Shown here: one piece after another, positions 6,851-7,866 of the stretch | Layout of the letters: each line of letters starts with the position of its first letter | Position numbering within the stretch: the first letter of the stretch is position 1 | Source of the DNA: CAYUNA01 sp047629355 | GTDB taxonomy: Bacteria > Bacteroidota > Bacteroidia > Chitinophagales > Saprospiraceae | Length of the DNA stretch: 7,866 bases | Assembly (NCBI GenBank): GCA_047629355.1 | Contig: JBLHWU010000268.1 | Span: 1 to 7,866, forward strand | Direction of reading: 5' to 3' | Notes under the pieces: generated by a model | Database searches by the model: none | Told to the model about the DNA's origin: nothing | Seen by the model: the letters and a program-made list of their open reading frames with translations, nothing else | Translations under genes and position numbers: made by a program

Positions 6851-7638
6851 CGAACCTGATTGTCTAAAATCAATTCTGCCAAATCCACGACCATCACTTG
6901 ATTTTGTTTCTCCTTCGCTTTTACTCCATCCGACATCATTGTCAAGCAAAACGGACAGTTGACTGCGATGATTTCTGCACCAGTTCCGAGCGCTTCTTCG
7001 GTACGTTCCATGTTGATGCGTTTGTCACCATTTTCATCTTCTTTCCACATTTGCGCGCCACCTGCACCACAACACAATCCCGTTTTTCCAGCGCGCTGCA
7101 TTTCCACTAATTCATTGTCCAATGACTTCAAAATATCTCGTGGAGCTTCGTAAATTCCATTGGCTCGACCAAGGTAACAAGAATCATGATAAGTGATTTT
7201 CTTACCAGAAAATGCGCCGCCTTCTTTCATCTTGATGCGTCCTTCATTAATCATGCTTTGCAAGAATTCAGTATGGTGCATCACCTCGTAATTACCACCC
7301 AATTCTGGATATTCATTTTTCAAAACATTGAAGCAATGCGGACAAGTCGTCACGATTTTTTTGACATTGTACATCTTCATCACTTCGATGTTTTGCAAGG
7401 CTGTCATTTGAAAAACAAACTCATTACCCGCCCGCCGAGCAGGGTCACCTGTACAGCTTTCTTCTTTCCCTAAAATTGCGAATTCAATCCCTGCTTCGTT
7501 TAATATTTTACAAAAAGCAACAGTTACTTTTTGTGCGCGCGGGTCAAAACTTCCAGCACAGCCTACCCAAAATAATACTTCTGGTTCTGTTCCTGCGGCA
7601 GCGAAATCTGCCATTGATCTTACGATATTTTTTGCCAT
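6847..7638 (-). CDS. CCG-domain Fe-S protein (HdrB/GlpC-like, heterodisulfide-reductase-related)
   Basis: This 263-residue protein has two CCG cysteine modules. The first has Cys27 in FWVGCAGS, Cys62 in ESCTGDPARRAGNE and CPHC at 99-102. The second has Cys154 in DSCYLGR, the CCG signature at 189-191 (LCCGAGGAQMW), and CPFC at 228-231. Such domains bind Fe-S clusters and carry electrons in heterodisulfide reductases, glycerol-3-phosphate and lactate dehydrogenases, and related complexes. In Bacteroidota this type usually follows a gene for a larger membrane or 4Fe-4S partner, which would lie above 7866. The MADFAAAGTEPEVLFWVGC opening is normal for the family, so the ATG at 7638 is accepted. 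This is housekeeping metabolism, probably unrelated to the conflict-type genes downstream, from which it is separated by 152 bp with an inverted repeat. Electron donor and acceptor cannot be named from sequence. Confidence 0.9.
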   Translation of the reverse strand: MAKNIVRSMADFAAAGTEPEVLFWVGCAGSFDPRAQKVTVAFCKILNEAGIEFAILGKEESCTGDPARRAGNEFVFQMTALQNIEVMKMYNVKKIVTTCPHCFNVLKNEYPELGGNYEVMHHTEFLQSMINEGRIKMKEGGAFSGKKITYHDSCYLGRANGIYEAPRDILKSLDNELVEMQRAGKTGLCCGAGGAQMWKEDENGDKRINMERTEEALGTGAEIIAVNCPFCLTMMSDGVKAKEKQNQVMVVDLAELILDNQVR

Positions 7639-7714
7639 TATTATTGTTGTATTTGTGTATCAGTTTATGAGTATATTCGGCGATAAGTTTAGTAAGTAAC
7701 GGTAAAAAAATAAC

Positions 7715-7865
7715 TCCGCCATCTATCAAGCATTTCTTTTGCCCTTATTTTCCACTTTTGAAACAGTCATTATGTAGAGATAACTCCTATTTCAAAAGTA
7801 AACATCTTTTGTCATTTCGACCGAAGTGGAGAAAAAGACCAAAATAAATGTTGACAGATGGCGGA
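7715..7865. mobile_element. MITE-like imperfect inverted-repeat element
   Basis: The arms at 7715-7757 and 7824-7865 are inverted copies of about 42 nt with roughly 85% identity. Both begin TCCGCCATCT when read inward and both end CCACTT at their inner edge. Inside them a second inverted pair, ACTTTTGAAACAG (7754-7766) and CTATTTCAAAAGT (7787-7799), matches at 12 of 13 positions around a 20-nt centre. Read inward, the left arm runs straight from the outer to the inner repeat, whereas the right arm is interrupted by about 24 nt (7800-7823). The element contains no coding sequence. The right end touches the window edge, so its true limit and any target-site duplication cannot be seen. It is probably a non-autonomous mobile or REP-like element upstream of the Fe-S gene. 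Confidence 0.55.
7811..7834 (+). repeat. Bacteroidota interspersed repeat motif
   Basis: This stretch begins GTCATTTCGACCGAAGTGG and continues into an A-rich tail. I recognise it as a short sequence frequently found between genes in Bacteroidota genomes. Here it overlaps the interruption and the start of the right arm of the larger inverted-repeat element. Recognition is from memory only. Confidence 0.45.
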
Positions 7866-7866
7866 C

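Noticed and set aside
7544..7729. A 61-codon minus-strand frame overlapping the start of the Fe-S gene
   Set aside because: It begins inside the inverted-repeat element and ends within the Fe-S gene in another frame; the translation is basic and low complexity.
1..7866. CRISPR arrays, tRNA or rRNA genes
   Set aside because: No regularly spaced direct repeats, cloverleaf-like segments or conserved rRNA blocks were seen on either strand.

Overview
The window looks like chromosomal DNA of a Bacteroidota bacterium, most likely of the Saprospiria type (Haliscomenobacter/Lewinella relatives). The evidence is AT-rich coding sequence, starts without Shine-Dalgarno sites, a Bacteroidota-style CCG-domain iron-sulfur protein, a very large WG-repeat/FGE-sulfatase protein, and structured intergenic repeats of a kind common in these genomes. 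The lineage is inferred; no rRNA or other phylogenetic marker is present. All four real genes are on the minus strand, so transcription runs from high to low coordinates.

Layout in transcription order. (1) 7639-7866 holds a roughly 150-bp imperfect inverted-repeat (MITE-like) element next to a housekeeping gene. (2) 6847-7638 encodes a two-CCG-domain (HdrB/GlpC-type) Fe-S protein. (3) 6695-6846 is a 152-bp spacer with a perfect 10-bp inverted repeat. (4) 5585-6694 encodes a 369-residue protein that I read as an N-terminal effector-associated domain (EAD11-like) followed by an inactive-STAND (iSTAND) domain without a Walker A motif. (5) 5326-5584 is a spacer carrying two strong hairpins that look like a dispersed structured repeat. 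(6) 4372-5325 encodes a MoxR-type AAA+ ATPase with all catalytic motifs. (7) 1-4363 is a single uninterrupted frame of about 1454 codons that runs off the window. It encodes a three-pass membrane protein: a CoxE-like N-terminal helical domain, TM1, a PKD-like domain, TM2, a degenerate vWA-like domain, TM3, a TPR-like region, four WG repeats, and the first half of an FGE-sulfatase (SUMF1-like) domain.

How the genes may work together (inference). MoxR ATPases typically remodel a vWA partner, and here that partner appears to be built into the giant membrane protein. The positive-inside rule places the CoxE-like and vWA-like parts in the cytoplasm with MoxR, and the PKD, WG and FGE parts in the periplasm. 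The EAD-iSTAND protein would be a cytoplasmic adaptor that recruits an EAD-bearing effector encoded elsewhere. This matches the ternary MoxR-vWA conflict systems proposed from comparative genomics, in which EADs, iSTAND and FGE-sulfatase domains recur. The transmembrane version seen here, with sensor-like domains outside and an ATPase-coupled vWA inside, is the most interesting content of the window.

The main oddity is that the giant frame has no ATG, GTG or TTG near its beginning and overlaps the moxR-like stop in the -1 frame. This suggests a rare start codon, translational coupling, or frameshifting.
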